Shown: positions 1 to 11,300 of the stretch, piece after piece
Layout of the letters: the number at the start of each line of letters is the position of its first letter
Numbering within the stretch: position 1 is the first letter of the stretch
Assembly (NCBI GenBank): GCA_003586115.2
Contig: QVOM02000072.1
Location: 392,919-456,918 of the forward strand
Direction of reading: 5' to 3'
Length of the DNA stretch: 64,000 bases
Source of the DNA: Salvator merianae
Taxonomy: Eukaryota > Chordata > Lepidosauria > Squamata > Teiidae
Translations under genes and position numbers: made by a program
The notes under the pieces: generated by a model
The model's database searches: none
What the model saw: only the letters and a program-made list of their open reading frames with translations
What the model was told of the DNA's origin: nothing

Positions 1-247
1 GCAGCAGTTGGATATTGAAGCTTCTTTTTAAGCCGTCTCTGAGTCAGGGCAGAAGAAAATTTGTTGGAGAAGCAAAACCAGCACAAAGACATGGGAGCCT
101 GCTTGTGGCTGCTGCTGTAGTTTTTTTCCCTTAGCTTTTTTTGGAGAACCTTAACTTCCTCCCTGGCATTCTTGGAAAAGCTACTAGATGAACCATTTAT
201 CGCACTTCAGAGCACATAATATCCTAAAATCAGTGGCAACCTGTTGC

Positions 248-404
248 TTTAAGGGTGGGTGTTCAGAACCCAGGGGAAGGGGGCGATTGCTGTTCGCAGG
301 ACCTCCGGGCCTCCATACTGTCACAGCAGGCCCATAAGGAGGCCCGGAGGCCCTGTGAGTAGTGATTGCCCCCTTCCCATGGGTTCCAAACACCTGCCCT
401 TAAA
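248..404. mobile_element. Fold-back (MITE-like) element with TTAA at both ends
   Basis: The left end TTTAAGGGTGGGTGTTCAGA pairs with the right end CCAAACACCTGCCCTTAAA as imperfect inverted repeats, continuing inward through AGGGGAAGGGGGC/GCCCCCTTCCC and the CCTCCGGGCC/GGCCCGGAGG core. Both edges contain TTAA, the target site of piggyBac elements, but the tips begin GGG rather than the usual CCC. Superfamily not assigned. Confidence 0.65.
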
Positions 405-868
405 GTGGTGGGCTGCCGCTGCCTAAAATGTATAGTGCCAAATGTTAATGTTGGAATTTCTTAGTAAACCCAATTAAACCTCACAAAGTCATAGATGTAC
501 TTTGGTTTGATTTTCTTCCCAATTAATTGTCACAGCAGAACCTAGGGACAATGCCTATTTTGAAAGGTATTCATGTAACCAATAATGACTTTCAGAGAAA
601 AATAGGGGTGTCTGATTTTTGCTGAAATTAGTCAGTGTAAGCTGTAGGAGAAGAGTATTCAACTAGCCAACTTTTAGCAAAAATAAAACCTTGCTAAAGC
701 CTGGATCCTTTTCTAGATTTGGCAAATATAGCCTAAAGTTGCAAGGCAATTAAACTGAACTTTGCTTTAAGAAAGTATCTGGGGTAACCCACAGTCTGTT
801 AAATTGAAAGTTCATTAAACCCAACCTGTGTTTGGAGACAGTGAAAGCTAACTGCAGTTTGTGAATCA

Positions 869-869
869 T

Positions 870-928
<59 letters not shown>

Positions 929-937
929 ATAAATAAG
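869..937. repeat. Compound microsatellite (TG)n(AG)n(ATAA)n
   Basis: An uninterrupted TG run passes into an AG run and then a short ATAA run in the first visible RIC8A intron. Confidence 0.95.
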
Positions 938-2329
938 ACTTCACATTTGCCTGCCCAAGCAGAGACCTGATCTGTGTATGCAAAAACATGGTTTAAGGAG
1001 GCAAAAAAGTGAGGATTTGATCAGTTCTCCGCTTAGCTGCAATGCCAGTTTGGAAACTGTTGCTATTCAACAGGAGTCCCTTCAGCATCTGTTAAATCTG
1101 GTACACTATGCAGGTGTGTTAAATCAAAGCTTCCTAGCCTTGTGCTGAACTGTGATTTGTCAAATATGAACTGCTTAGAGAAGCCTGGGACTCTCGGATA
1201 TCTCACCCAATAATCCTAGGCTCTCCATAGCATCTGCAGCTACTTAGGAGCTCCGTGTTAAAGGTGCAAAGAACTCATCTTTTTAGGAACAGTGGCCATT
1301 GCCATTATTCTCCCCCCTTGAACAGAAGTTTCTAAATTGGCATTGCAGCTAAGTGGGAGAGTTAATCATGCTAAAAGAGCATTAGACAAGTTTCTGGATG
1401 TTAACTTTATTGATGGCTCCTAATTATGGAGGCTGTGTGTTAGCGCCAAGATCAGAGATGGCATGCCTTCGAAGATGAGCGGCTGGAAAATACGAGTAGC
1501 GAAGTTCTGTAGCCTGCATTTCTAATTGTGGGCTCTTTTTAGGCTTCTGGATGGGCAATCTGTGATCACATTATTGGACTAGAGAGTTCTTTGATTTCAC
1601 CTTGTATGTTCAATCTTGCTCCTTCCTAGTAGTATTATGCTGAGATTTGGAAGAGTTCTGTGTCTCTTGAGGCCCATTGCAACTATGTGTGAGAGCCACA
1701 CTTTCTGTAAACTAGAAGCAGAGGGCTGTGTTAAGACTTGGAAAGAATCATAAAGAAGCAGGCTTCAGTTTGAGGCCTTTTCTTGGCTCAGTACAAGGTC
1801 TTCCTGACATGTTTCTAAGGTGGAACATGAGCAGGAAACTATCCTGGAGTTCACAACATTTTTGGAAGGGAACAGTATGCATTCTTTTTATGTTTGCTAA
1901 AGCTAATGCATGCTCTCTAATATTTCATATTATTTCTTTGCTCAGAAGATGGGTAGGAAATCTCACCCATTTTTTAAAGCACTCCCCTGCCTCAAATCGA
2001 CAAACACATTTCTGGACTCAGTAATCTAATGTTTTGCTTCAGCATAAAAGGAATGGCTGGAAACAAGAGTTAGATTTCATAAGCAAGTTGAACAAGCGAT
2101 GTAAGAGTGTCGCTGTGTCAGAGCACTAGCGCAGGATCTGGATCTGACAGGGTGGTCCAAGACCCAAATCTGGGGCCATGGTTTGCCTGCAAGTGGGCCT
2201 TCACATTGCCAGTTCTTGAGGCCTCTGTGTCTGCGAAGTCATTTGCTGGTGGCAGTGCAAGGGAGCTACCACTGGAAGCCATTGTTCCCTGTGGAACTGG
2301 AACAAGATGTGAGAACATCAGGCTTTTCT
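938..2329. other. RIC8A intron, no feature seen
   Basis: AT-rich intron sequence. The open frame at 2107-2463 shows no recognisable protein and runs into the L2-like tail at its right end. No RIC8A first exon was found here. Confidence 0.5.
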
Positions 2330-2625
2330 GTTTGGGACAGACTCGTCATATAGTGCTGCCTGCAGAATGGTGCCACAATAGGGCCTTTTCAGTGGGTGCC
2401 CCCAGGCTCTCTCCCCTGAGGTGTGTCAGGCACTTTCGCTTTACATCTTTAGGAGAGCAGTGAAGACACACCTATTTACCCTTGCCTTTGGCTAAGGAAA
2501 CAGCTTTCCCTTCTCACTTTCAGACACCGTTACTGTTTTTAGTGTGTGCATTTTACTTTCTGTTTTTATTGTTTTTATTTGGGTATAGGACTGGATAAAA
2601 ATGCAAATAAATAAATAAACAATAT
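2330..2625 (+). mobile_element. L2-like LINE 3' fragment
   Basis: Contains the tail segment with TTTACCCTTGCCTTTGGC and ends in an AATAAATAAATAAA run. The same stretch recurs on the opposite strand at 41560-41900, where its reverse complement is readily aligned. Decayed, non-coding. Confidence 0.6.
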
Positions 2626-4053
2626 GCCCAAGTAATCACAGTTTCTTGTTTGCTGGCAAAGGCAGCACCAGCCCAATTAAGATTAGGCAATAATTTCGTA
2701 CAAGGAGAATGATGCTGTTCCTGTTGAAAGGTATTTGGCTTGCACTGTTGAATATTAATGTCAGCTGATACTGCTACATTACAGAAAAAGGGTCATGAGA
2801 TGGAGAGGGGCATAAATAGTAGCTGTCAATGGTGACATTTTCTTGTTTGACAATAATCTTCCTATAGGATTGGTTAAATAAGAAATAAATGTAGTAATTA
2901 ACTGTTTGATGGAGTGATTATGAAATGCTTACGTAGCAGTATAAAAAGTAAAATTGAAATACAAATTGCAAGGAAGGCAGCTAGAATTTGGGGTCTACTT
3001 TAAATGTTCTGCCTGTTGCTCTTTCGGGCCCAGGAGCATTGTCTGTGACTTGTCTTGAATGAAAGATTGCCCTTGAGTCTTGGAAATGGCTCCTCTGCCA
3101 TTTCACTGTAAAAATATCAGTATCTGGCCAAAGATAAGGTAATCGCAAGGTAGCATGTTTCAGTAAGCAAGACTGCAGGAGGCAGAATAGGATGGAGAAA
3201 AGACAAACAATACGATGCAAGTGGTATGGAAATAATCACATGCCTGTGAGATGAACCTAATTCATGTACCTTAACACAGGAGTGAGTCTCTTGCTGATGC
3301 CTGAATTGGTGGACATTCATGGGAATGTTCTAACATAACATAACAGGCTCTCATTTATTAGGATGGAAAAATCATGTAGAATGTTATTGAACATGGGGAT
3401 GATAATATCCTGAGGAGTTGGTGGGAGGTATATGCTTTTTTTTTTTTTTTTTTTTTAAAAGAGGTTTGGATCCTAATTAGGCTTCCATTCTGGGAGCTTT
3501 TCTTGAATAAAGTTTCACTGATTCAATGCTTTTTAAGCAGAAGGTGCAGTGGTATTGATTGTCACTGATTCAATGTTCTTTCTATCCCCTCCCAAACTAC
3601 CTTAGATCAGGGTTTCTCAAACTTTGGGGATTCATTACCCACCAAATGGTGATCTGAAGATCTGGCAATCTACCAATTCTTGCCCTGGAAAGTAAGTTTT
3701 GATAGATGGTAAAAATTTAGGGAGGGGGAGCTATGAGTCTGCAGGCTGCCAGCACCCTCACCACACCACACCTAGGTGTCTCCGCAACCTACCCATACTA
3801 TTGGAAACCTGCCTTAGAGGATTGGGGGAGCCTTCAGAGCAACATGAATGTTAATACAAAAGGCTTTCTGTGTTTCTTGCCTTTGGGACCTTCCCCTGGA
3901 TCTTGGTCCCGTATATAATGGTAGGGAGCTCTTCCATTTGGAAATGCGTAGTTAGAAGCTTTGTGCTGAAGAATCATAAAAGGTTTTACACAGAGGAGAC
4001 ATTAATTAAACAAATTCATTAAAACTTTTCCTTTCAAAGTCCAGAGAGACTGA

Positions 4054-4349
4054 GGCACTTTCTGCACTCAGCCTTATTCTGGATTATGTCTCAGAATAGA
4101 GACCTGCAATCTGGGGCTTGCCATAGTCTGCACGAGCATGCAGGTGGTAGGTTCCTATTCCTGGATATAGGCCCATTCTGCACTTGGCCTTATACCAGAT
4201 TATATCCTGGAATAGAGACCTGCCATCTGCATGCTAGTAGGAACTATGACGGGCCCCACACAGGGCCTGCTGTAAACTCCACTAGCATGCAGATAGCAGG
4301 TCCCTGTTCTGGGATATGATCCAGAATAAAGCCAAGTGCAGAAAGGGCC
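4054..4349. mobile_element. Fold-back family A: truncated copy plus complete copy
   Basis: A complete 180-bp palindromic element (4170-4349) starts GGCCCATTCTGCACTTGG and ends CCAAGTGCAGAAAGGGCC; both halves carry a block close to TCCTGGAATAGAGACCTGCC or its complement. A truncated copy abuts it at 4054-4169. Other copies are at 14381-14443, 36551-36721 and 47211-47378. Confidence 0.8.
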
Positions 4350-4410
4350 TGAGTGAATAACTAATCTTCCTTTAAGATGTCTGCACAAGAAGTATGTGGG
4401 CTTTATCTAA

Positions 4411-4617
4411 GGGCCCAGTGACACCTAAGTTTTAATCTAGCTTCAGTCTACTTTTGGATTGAAAGAACATGTCAGCATAGTAACTAATCGTTGTCTTTCC
4501 ACATTATCTAACCCAAAGGTGGATTTTCTGAGTTAGATAATGCTGAAAGAAAACGTCTTATTACTTCTTTTTGAAAGTGGACTGAAGCTGGTTTAAAACT
4601 TAGGTGTCACTGGGCCC
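4411..4617. mobile_element. Fold-back family B element
   Basis: Perfect terminal inverted repeats: GGGCCCAGTGACACCTAAGT at the left and ACTTAGGTGTCACTGGGCCC at the right. The inverted repeats extend inward with few mismatches. A second copy lies at 20602-20821. No protein capacity, so non-autonomous. Confidence 0.85.
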
Positions 4618-4739
4618 TTAATGAGCCTGCTTGTGTTCTTAAACTGTCCTTGGAAAGTTCTGTATGCTTCGAAGGGTCTTCTCATTCAACCATGTTTAGG
4701 GATTGCTGCGCAAAACTGTTCTGTTTGGTGTTAATGCCA

Positions 4740-4925
4740 CAAAGTAACATTATTTTGGAGTTGAACTCAACTCAACTCCTGATGACTCCATGGACATCCA
4801 TGTGGTTTCCTTATAGCAATGCAGAAGTGACTTGCCATTGCCTTCTTCCAGGGAGAAACCAGGGGTTGAACCTGGGATCTTTTGATAATACTTGCTATCT
4901 TCAGCATAGCGTAATGTAACCATTA
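4740..4925 (-). mobile_element. tRNA-derived SINE (decayed)
   Basis: On the minus strand it contains a B-box-like CCAGGTTCAACCCCTGG and the core TGGCAAGTCACTTCTGC also seen at 9065-9285 and 17035-17215. The A-box region is degraded. Confidence 0.55.
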
Positions 4926-4962
4926 AGACTTGTTCACTGGCTTCCCGTGATCATAACAGGAC

Positions 4963-5190
4963 AGGAGTATCAGTGGCTACTAGAATGGATGCCTAGGCAC
5001 TGCCTCCAGGTTCAACAAACAGGCAGGATGCCTCTGAAGGTCATTTGCAGGAAGTGGAGAGCAGGTGAAGATTTTGCCTTTTATTCTGCTTGAGAATGCC
5101 CAGAAGTAATTGGTGGGCCACTCTGTGAAACAGGATGCTGGACTAGATGGGCTGTGACCTGATCCAGCAGGGCTCCTCTTATGTTCATTA
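4963..5190 (+). mobile_element. CR1-like LINE tail
   Basis: Tail segment ending GGACTAGATGGGCTGTGACC, then CTGATCCAGCAGGGCTCCTC and TTATGTTC. The same tail occurs at 11100-11297, 18740-18963, 24620-24835 (-), 36988-37322 (-), 37943-38002 (-) and 49183-49395. Confidence 0.7.
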
Positions 5191-5330
5191 GTTCCTGAAT
5201 GTTTATTTGTGTGAACACAGCTGTTTTGAGTATGTGGGAGGACAAAATCTTCAGTTGAATGTTTTTTTATTTGAAAAAGAAAGCTGTTTGTCTCAGATTA
5301 TTTAATTATTTTTCTCCTTTATATTCCCAG

Positions 5331-5378
5331 AAATCACAGTGTTTCACTTTTGAGGTTGAGGAACAGGAAGAAAGGAAG
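5331..5378 (+). CDS. RIC8A: RIC8A small internal exon (16 codons)
   Basis: It reads [16 protein letters not shown], matching the human segment HSQSFTFDDAQQEDRK just before RLAELL. The acceptor is TATTCCCAG and the donor GTATGCAC. Both flanking introns are phase 0. It is very short (48 nt) and easily missed by gene finders; the match to family sequence plus both splice sites makes it convincing. Confidence 0.9.
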
Positions 5379-8300
5379 GTATGCACTTTTTTCTTATTAC
5401 TGTATATTTAATCTAACATCTAAAATCATAATTGACACTGGATGCTAAAGGGGAGAAAAACTGTAAACCATATCTTTCTATATTTGAAATTTGGATTCTT
5501 TTTACTCTGCTATGCCTGGCAGAGTGCTTCCAGGCATAGAGTAGTGTCAAAATGGGCACTCCTAGAGTGTCTCGTTCAGGAGCTAATTACTCCATACCCG
5601 AATCACGCTTCACATCCTGAATTTGGGGATGCTTTCTGGATTTGGGGATATTACCAGACTTAGTTATGCATACATTCTCCAGTCAGAAATATTTTATTCA
5701 CAGCCAAAGTTACTAGTTTGAACCCATAGTTAATATGCTTAATATACACTTAATACGTACATATGAAATCTTATTGGCAGTGGCAAAAAAGGATCTGATG
5801 CCACCCCACTAGAATTAGATTATATACAAGGGTGCAGTTTGGGTAAGGAGCACTTTTATGACAAGTACAAATATTTGATTATAGTCAGGTCTTTTAAAAA
5901 GAAGCATTGCGTTTTTGCCAAAATGTGATTGCAAATCAGCTGTCATTTGGGGAGCGGGGACCCTGAAATTTGCTCATGAAGCTGAAATCGAAACTTAGAA
6001 TTGTTGTTTTGTCATGTCCCTTGATGCTGGTAACAGCCATGGCAGCTCTCCTCTGCAGTCACTGTTAGTGACACCTGGTCATTCTGAGGTCTCATGCAGT
6101 AATCTTACTGAAACCAATCAAAGCTTTGGAAAATCCAAGTAGTAAACATAGTATGTATTTGCACTGTGCAAGGACACAACAAAAGGCACTCCAGAAGAAT
6201 TATTTGTATATGTACCTAAAGAACAAGAGGAAGCTTGAAGAGATAATAGCAGAAGATATTCAGAGAAAAAATTATGAAGCTTGTGTATCAGGTTATTTAT
6301 TTATTTAAAATATTTATAGAAGGTTGAAATATATTTCAACATTAGTACACATGAAATTTAACTACGGATGTCCAAATGCCATCCTGAATGCTTTTCAAAA
6401 CAGTGGATATAGCCACACCCTTCTTACATTAGGGACCAAGTTTACTAGATGGAACTGCCCTTGATGGTTGTATAAACGAGGAAATTGAACACCTGCTTAA
6501 ATTCCCTCTTCTATGCAGCTTTTAAAATTCTAGACGCTTTGTCTTCTTTTTCAGACTGTAACCCTACCTCCCTAGCCTTGCTCCGACTGTCCCTCCTGGT
6601 TACCTCAGAGCCTGATTCAGTGAGGGGTAGCTTCTCCCCACTCACAGGCTCCATAAAGACCAGGAGGGGCAGCCAGGATCAAGGTGAATTTAGGTTACCT
6701 TGCTGCTAAGGCTCAGTTTGTAAGGTGTCCTGCCCAGCAAATTTAGACCTCAAATAAGGGGACTGACCACTTTGAATGCTTCAAAAAACACTCAAGACAG
6801 CATATTTCACACCTCTCAGTGGTGTAACTGTACATGGTGTTGGAGAGAAATGGCCTTTTTTTTGCTTCCTTTTCTCCACAGATCTAGTTAAACTAATATA
6901 GCATTTTGTAAGCTATTCTGGGAACTTTTTATAAAATTAAGGGCAGGATAAGAGAGAAAATAATAAGTAAACAATCTTAGCTGAGAATAATTTCTCTCTG
7001 GGCAGATAAAACCTCTAAGAAACAAAGGGCATGGTTTTTGCACATTTGAACGTTTAACTGTGGTCTCAGAGGTAGCTTTGTGCTCTTTTCCTATAGCATG
7101 GAGACCTTTTTTCTGTGATACTGGTTGCCTTGTATCTTCCAGAGATATACCAGTATTAAAATATTTTGCTTTGCTGTTAAAAAAAAAAAAGAAAATAAAG
7201 GAAACACATCTCCAATATTTCACACAGTCTTTCCCTCTCTTTTTTAAAAGTAGGGGTGTGATCAGACGGGCTATTTTGGTTGACTTCCGGTCGAACGGAA
7301 GCTGCGACATCCAAAAAGCTCTTCGGGGAAATCACCTCTGCGCCTCTCCGCAGCTGCCTGGGTCAGCTCTTCCATGTTCAGCTTTTCTGTGTTTTTGGGT
7401 CGCCTTGGGGAGCACCTCAACCAATCAGAGCCTTGCAGGAACCGGTGGGACAGTTGCACAAGAAGGGAGGGGTGTGAGTGGGCTCTTGTCGGCGCGGGGA
7501 AACTTTTCAAACTTCCTGCCTTCTGTACATAAAAGAAGACTTTAGTAGCGAGGTGTGGGAGAAAGCCCCTCTCTACTAAAGTCCAGTGCGCTTTTTTTAA
7601 TTACAGAAGGCAAGGGGTTTGAAAAGTTTCCATGCACTGGCAAATCTCTCCCTCCCCTTTTCTTCCCGTGCCAGCAAATCTCTCCCTCCGCTCTTAGTTA
7701 AATGCTTCAGTTCAACTGAGGCATCCACTTCCTGCCTCTCTGCAGAAGCAGTTTCCATTCAAGTCCTTAACTGCCAGGGTTTTTCCCTTTCCAAAGGAAA
7801 CATCTCCCTCTCTATCCTCTGCTCCGATTCCCCAAGGCATCGATGAATCGGAGAATAAGGGAGACGATCCCAACGAAAAACCCTGGCAGTTAAGGAGTTA
7901 AGGACTTGGAAAACCTCTTCGGCAGTGAGGTGGGGAGTGGCCAATCAGTGAGCAGCTCCCTTTGTAGGCTGTGATGTTAGATTGTTTAATTGCCTCATCA
8001 GTAAGTGTATGTGGAAGGTGTTTTTCCTGTGCGCCCAGGAAATATTCGCTCCTTTTATGCAGGCGATTTTAAAAATTGCTAGTCTGAACACACCCTGAGA
8101 CAATTAGGGCGAAAAACCCTGTGTTGACACAATATGTAAAAGACAATATTTTGGTAAGGGACGATGCCTTTGAATTTATTTATTTATTTATTGCATTTTT
8201 ATCCTGCACAATGCCCTTTTTACACAGCCCTCTTTGTTGTACAGTGGCATCATAACTAGGGTTCCCCCATGACTTAAAAACATCACAGCTTGTGAATGCA

Positions 8301-11300
8301 CCAGTCCCAGATACGCACCTGGAAACTAAGTCTAAGGCATGTGAAGTCTGTGCAATTGGTGCACAAAGAGATGTGGTTGCTGCCCAGCCCAGTGTGAACA
8401 CAACCCAAGCAGCAGGTTTTAGAAATGTTTTTTTAAGCCCTTTTCAGAGGTCATCACAAAATAAGTCACATAAAGAACTGATTGAGATCTCTGGACCTGG
8501 AGGATGAGTGGCTTTGGTGTCAGAATTATCTTAGCCACTGGAGAGCATTTTTGCTCTGCTAGGGAAATGTGAACCTTTAAAACAGATTTTTTTCCAACTG
8601 TTTTATGCAAGGCAGTAAAATGAAGACATTGCCTAATGGTTGAGCTGCTTAATGGATTAATACTGCTAAAATGCTAAATGAGATTTAGTGGACATCACTG
8701 TTCCTGTTTCAGCTTTGCAAATAAACACTGTAAGGCAATATTATGCTGAGATAGAGAATTTGTCCACTTTGCCTGGTACTGTCTATCTAAGTGCTACTGG
8801 CCCTTCAAGGTCCGAGGATGATTTTTTTTTCCAGAGCTGCCCCATGAGCCTTTTCATAGCTAGAGATGGCAGGATACAAAAAAAAATTGCTCTGCTGTTG
8901 AACCATGGTTCTCCTTTTAATCTTGAGAGGCATAAGAATAGGTCTTTGTGTGATCTAGACCATCTTTAATTTCAACGTTTGCTCAACTAGTGATCAGCTA
9001 AAAATCATACCGGTAATTCATTTCAGTTTCCTGTTGTTAATTCCTGGGATTAGACAGTCCGCATTATTTGTTGTTGGGTACCACCAAGTTGCAGCCAACT
9101 TCTAGTTGACTGCATGGGCACTTCCAAGGGGACTGGGGACTTCTATGCAGTTTTCTTGGCAGAGATACAGAAGTGGTTTGCCATTGTCACATCTGAGAAG
9201 AGGCTGGGGATCGAACTTACAACCCCTTGCTTTCCAGGATGTTCACTCTATCACTGAGCTAAAGCCACTCCCAGTCAGCAATATAGCATCTGGAAATAAG
9301 GAGCTTGATATTTTTTGGAGGGGGGGGGTCCTTTTGTGACTGATTGGTAGTAATTCAGCTGTTCTCCTTCATATATTGCCATGTCCTTAACAGCCAAACA
9401 TTTTTCTGTCTGTCAGTATACCCTGTGGCACTGTGTTCCTTCTGCTGAGGGCTTGTTGTATAAAGGATCATGACTTCCCAATTGTCTTAAACATGCTGCT
9501 TTTAGATTGGATAGTACCTGTCGGGCTCTTAACATCACAGGGACATTTTCCATAGCACCCTCACTTGCTGCTTCTTGGTTATCCAGAAGAGGAGAGAGAG
9601 TTCAGGATACTGGTGGAGCAGTGGTAGGGGATACACAGTGACTTGCCTGTCTTCATGGTTCTTTGAAACTGTGAAACATATCTGCACATTTCCAAGATGA
9701 GGCTCTGGCAACCCAGCTGCATATTGAGTGGCTGTCATGAGTATTTAAATACCATTTCTGACTTAAGAGCAAGTGAGGGTTAAACAATTAGACATCACAA
9801 CAAAGTTGGGTCACTTGCAGAATATTCCCTACCATAAAAGATACTGTACATGAGTGACACTGTCCCGGAAGATTTGATACACTTCTTCTTGGAAGTCTAT
9901 ATAACAGTATCAGGGACCGATACTTAATCTCCGTTCCAGAGAACCATCAATTACTTGGCAACAAGGCAAAACTGCATACATTACTTAGTGGATTAGATAA
10001 GCACATTACCCTAAGAGTGGCACTGTTCATCTTTAAGGCCATGAATATTCGAACTGTGTACCATAATCCAAAAGCCTGTTATTGATTTTAAACAATATTT
10101 GTTGATTTTATATAATATTTAGTTTTTAAATCGTGTTTTTGATATGGTCCATATTGACTAAACTGTAAAAATGGTTGGTTGGTTGGTTGATTGATTGATT
10201 GATTGATTGATTGACTTAAGAGCTGCAAAAAAATGCACAAATACAGCATTGGATCTAGGTGTGATCAGAGATAGAAACAAGTGCGGCATGCAGATGATTC
10301 AGAGCTTAATTATCTGTCATTGCTTTTGAAATAACTAAAGTTCAAAGTTTTGGAAACAACTGAAAATGAAGAAACGTAAAGGCTATGTTTTTGTAGAAGA
10401 GTAATCATAATAAGGAATTAAGAGTTCAGCTGCCTCACGAGATATCCTTGGTGAGGCGCAGTTGCTAAGCAAATTACACTGAGCTGCCATTAAGTCCTCT
10501 AAATCAGTAGTATTTGTGATCCTTTTATAACTACAGTGGAATCTAGCCGGAGATGTTACAGAGGTGTCTCTGCTGACGTGGTGCAGATTTTGCTCAAACC
10601 ATACCACTTCAGATTGTTATATATATTCTGTTTGGAGAAATAGGAAGTTAAGAAAAGGGATCTGGAGCTACAGATAACATATCTGCAGTCAGTTCCATTA
10701 CTTTCTCTGTAGAGACATACTTAATGCTCTCACTCCTTGAACAGTAGCCTGATGTATTCTCAGTTCTTTTCTTTTTTAACTTACATTATTTTTTGTCTTA
10801 AATGAGCCACTGGTCTTATGATTAAGATGATTCAGTTAGTGACTGGTGTGGAAAAGATAGAGAAAAATTATTTTCTCTATCGTACAACGCAAGAACCAGG
10901 AGGCAGTCTTTGAAGCTGATGGGCAGGAGAGTTAGGACCAACAAGGGAAGTGAAGTATTTTTTCACCCAGAGGGTCATCGGTTTATGGAATTTACTACCA
11001 GAAAAGGGGGTGACAGCAACCAGCCTGGATAGCTTTAAGAAAGGGTTGGACAAATTCATGAAGGATAGGTGTACAAATGGCTACTAGAATGGATGGCTCA
11101 TTACTGCTTCCACGTTGGAGAGACAGGCAGGATGTCTCTAAACACCATTTGCAGGGAGTCTAGAGCAGGTGAAGGTTTTGCCTTTTTATTCTGCTTGAGA
11201 TTGCCCAAAAGCAATTGATGGGCTATTATTTGAGACAGGATGTTGGGCTAGATGGGCTGTGGCCTGATCCAGCGGTGTTCCTTTTATGTTTTTATGACTG

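Noticed and set aside
869..937. Array-like repeats as a CRISPR or satellite
   Set aside because: Simple microsatellite in a eukaryotic intron; no spacers or higher-order unit anywhere in the window.
2107..2463. 118-codon open frame as a gene or RIC8A first exon
   Set aside because: No similarity to the RIC8A N terminus, no donor in phase, and its right end is an L2-like repeat.
7060..7545. 161-codon open frame
   Set aside because: It spans unique intron into the left end of a fold-back transposon; no domain is recognisable.
9205..9270. tRNA gene on the minus strand
   Set aside because: A and B boxes are good, but the acceptor and anticodon stems do not close and related copies show a SINE body.
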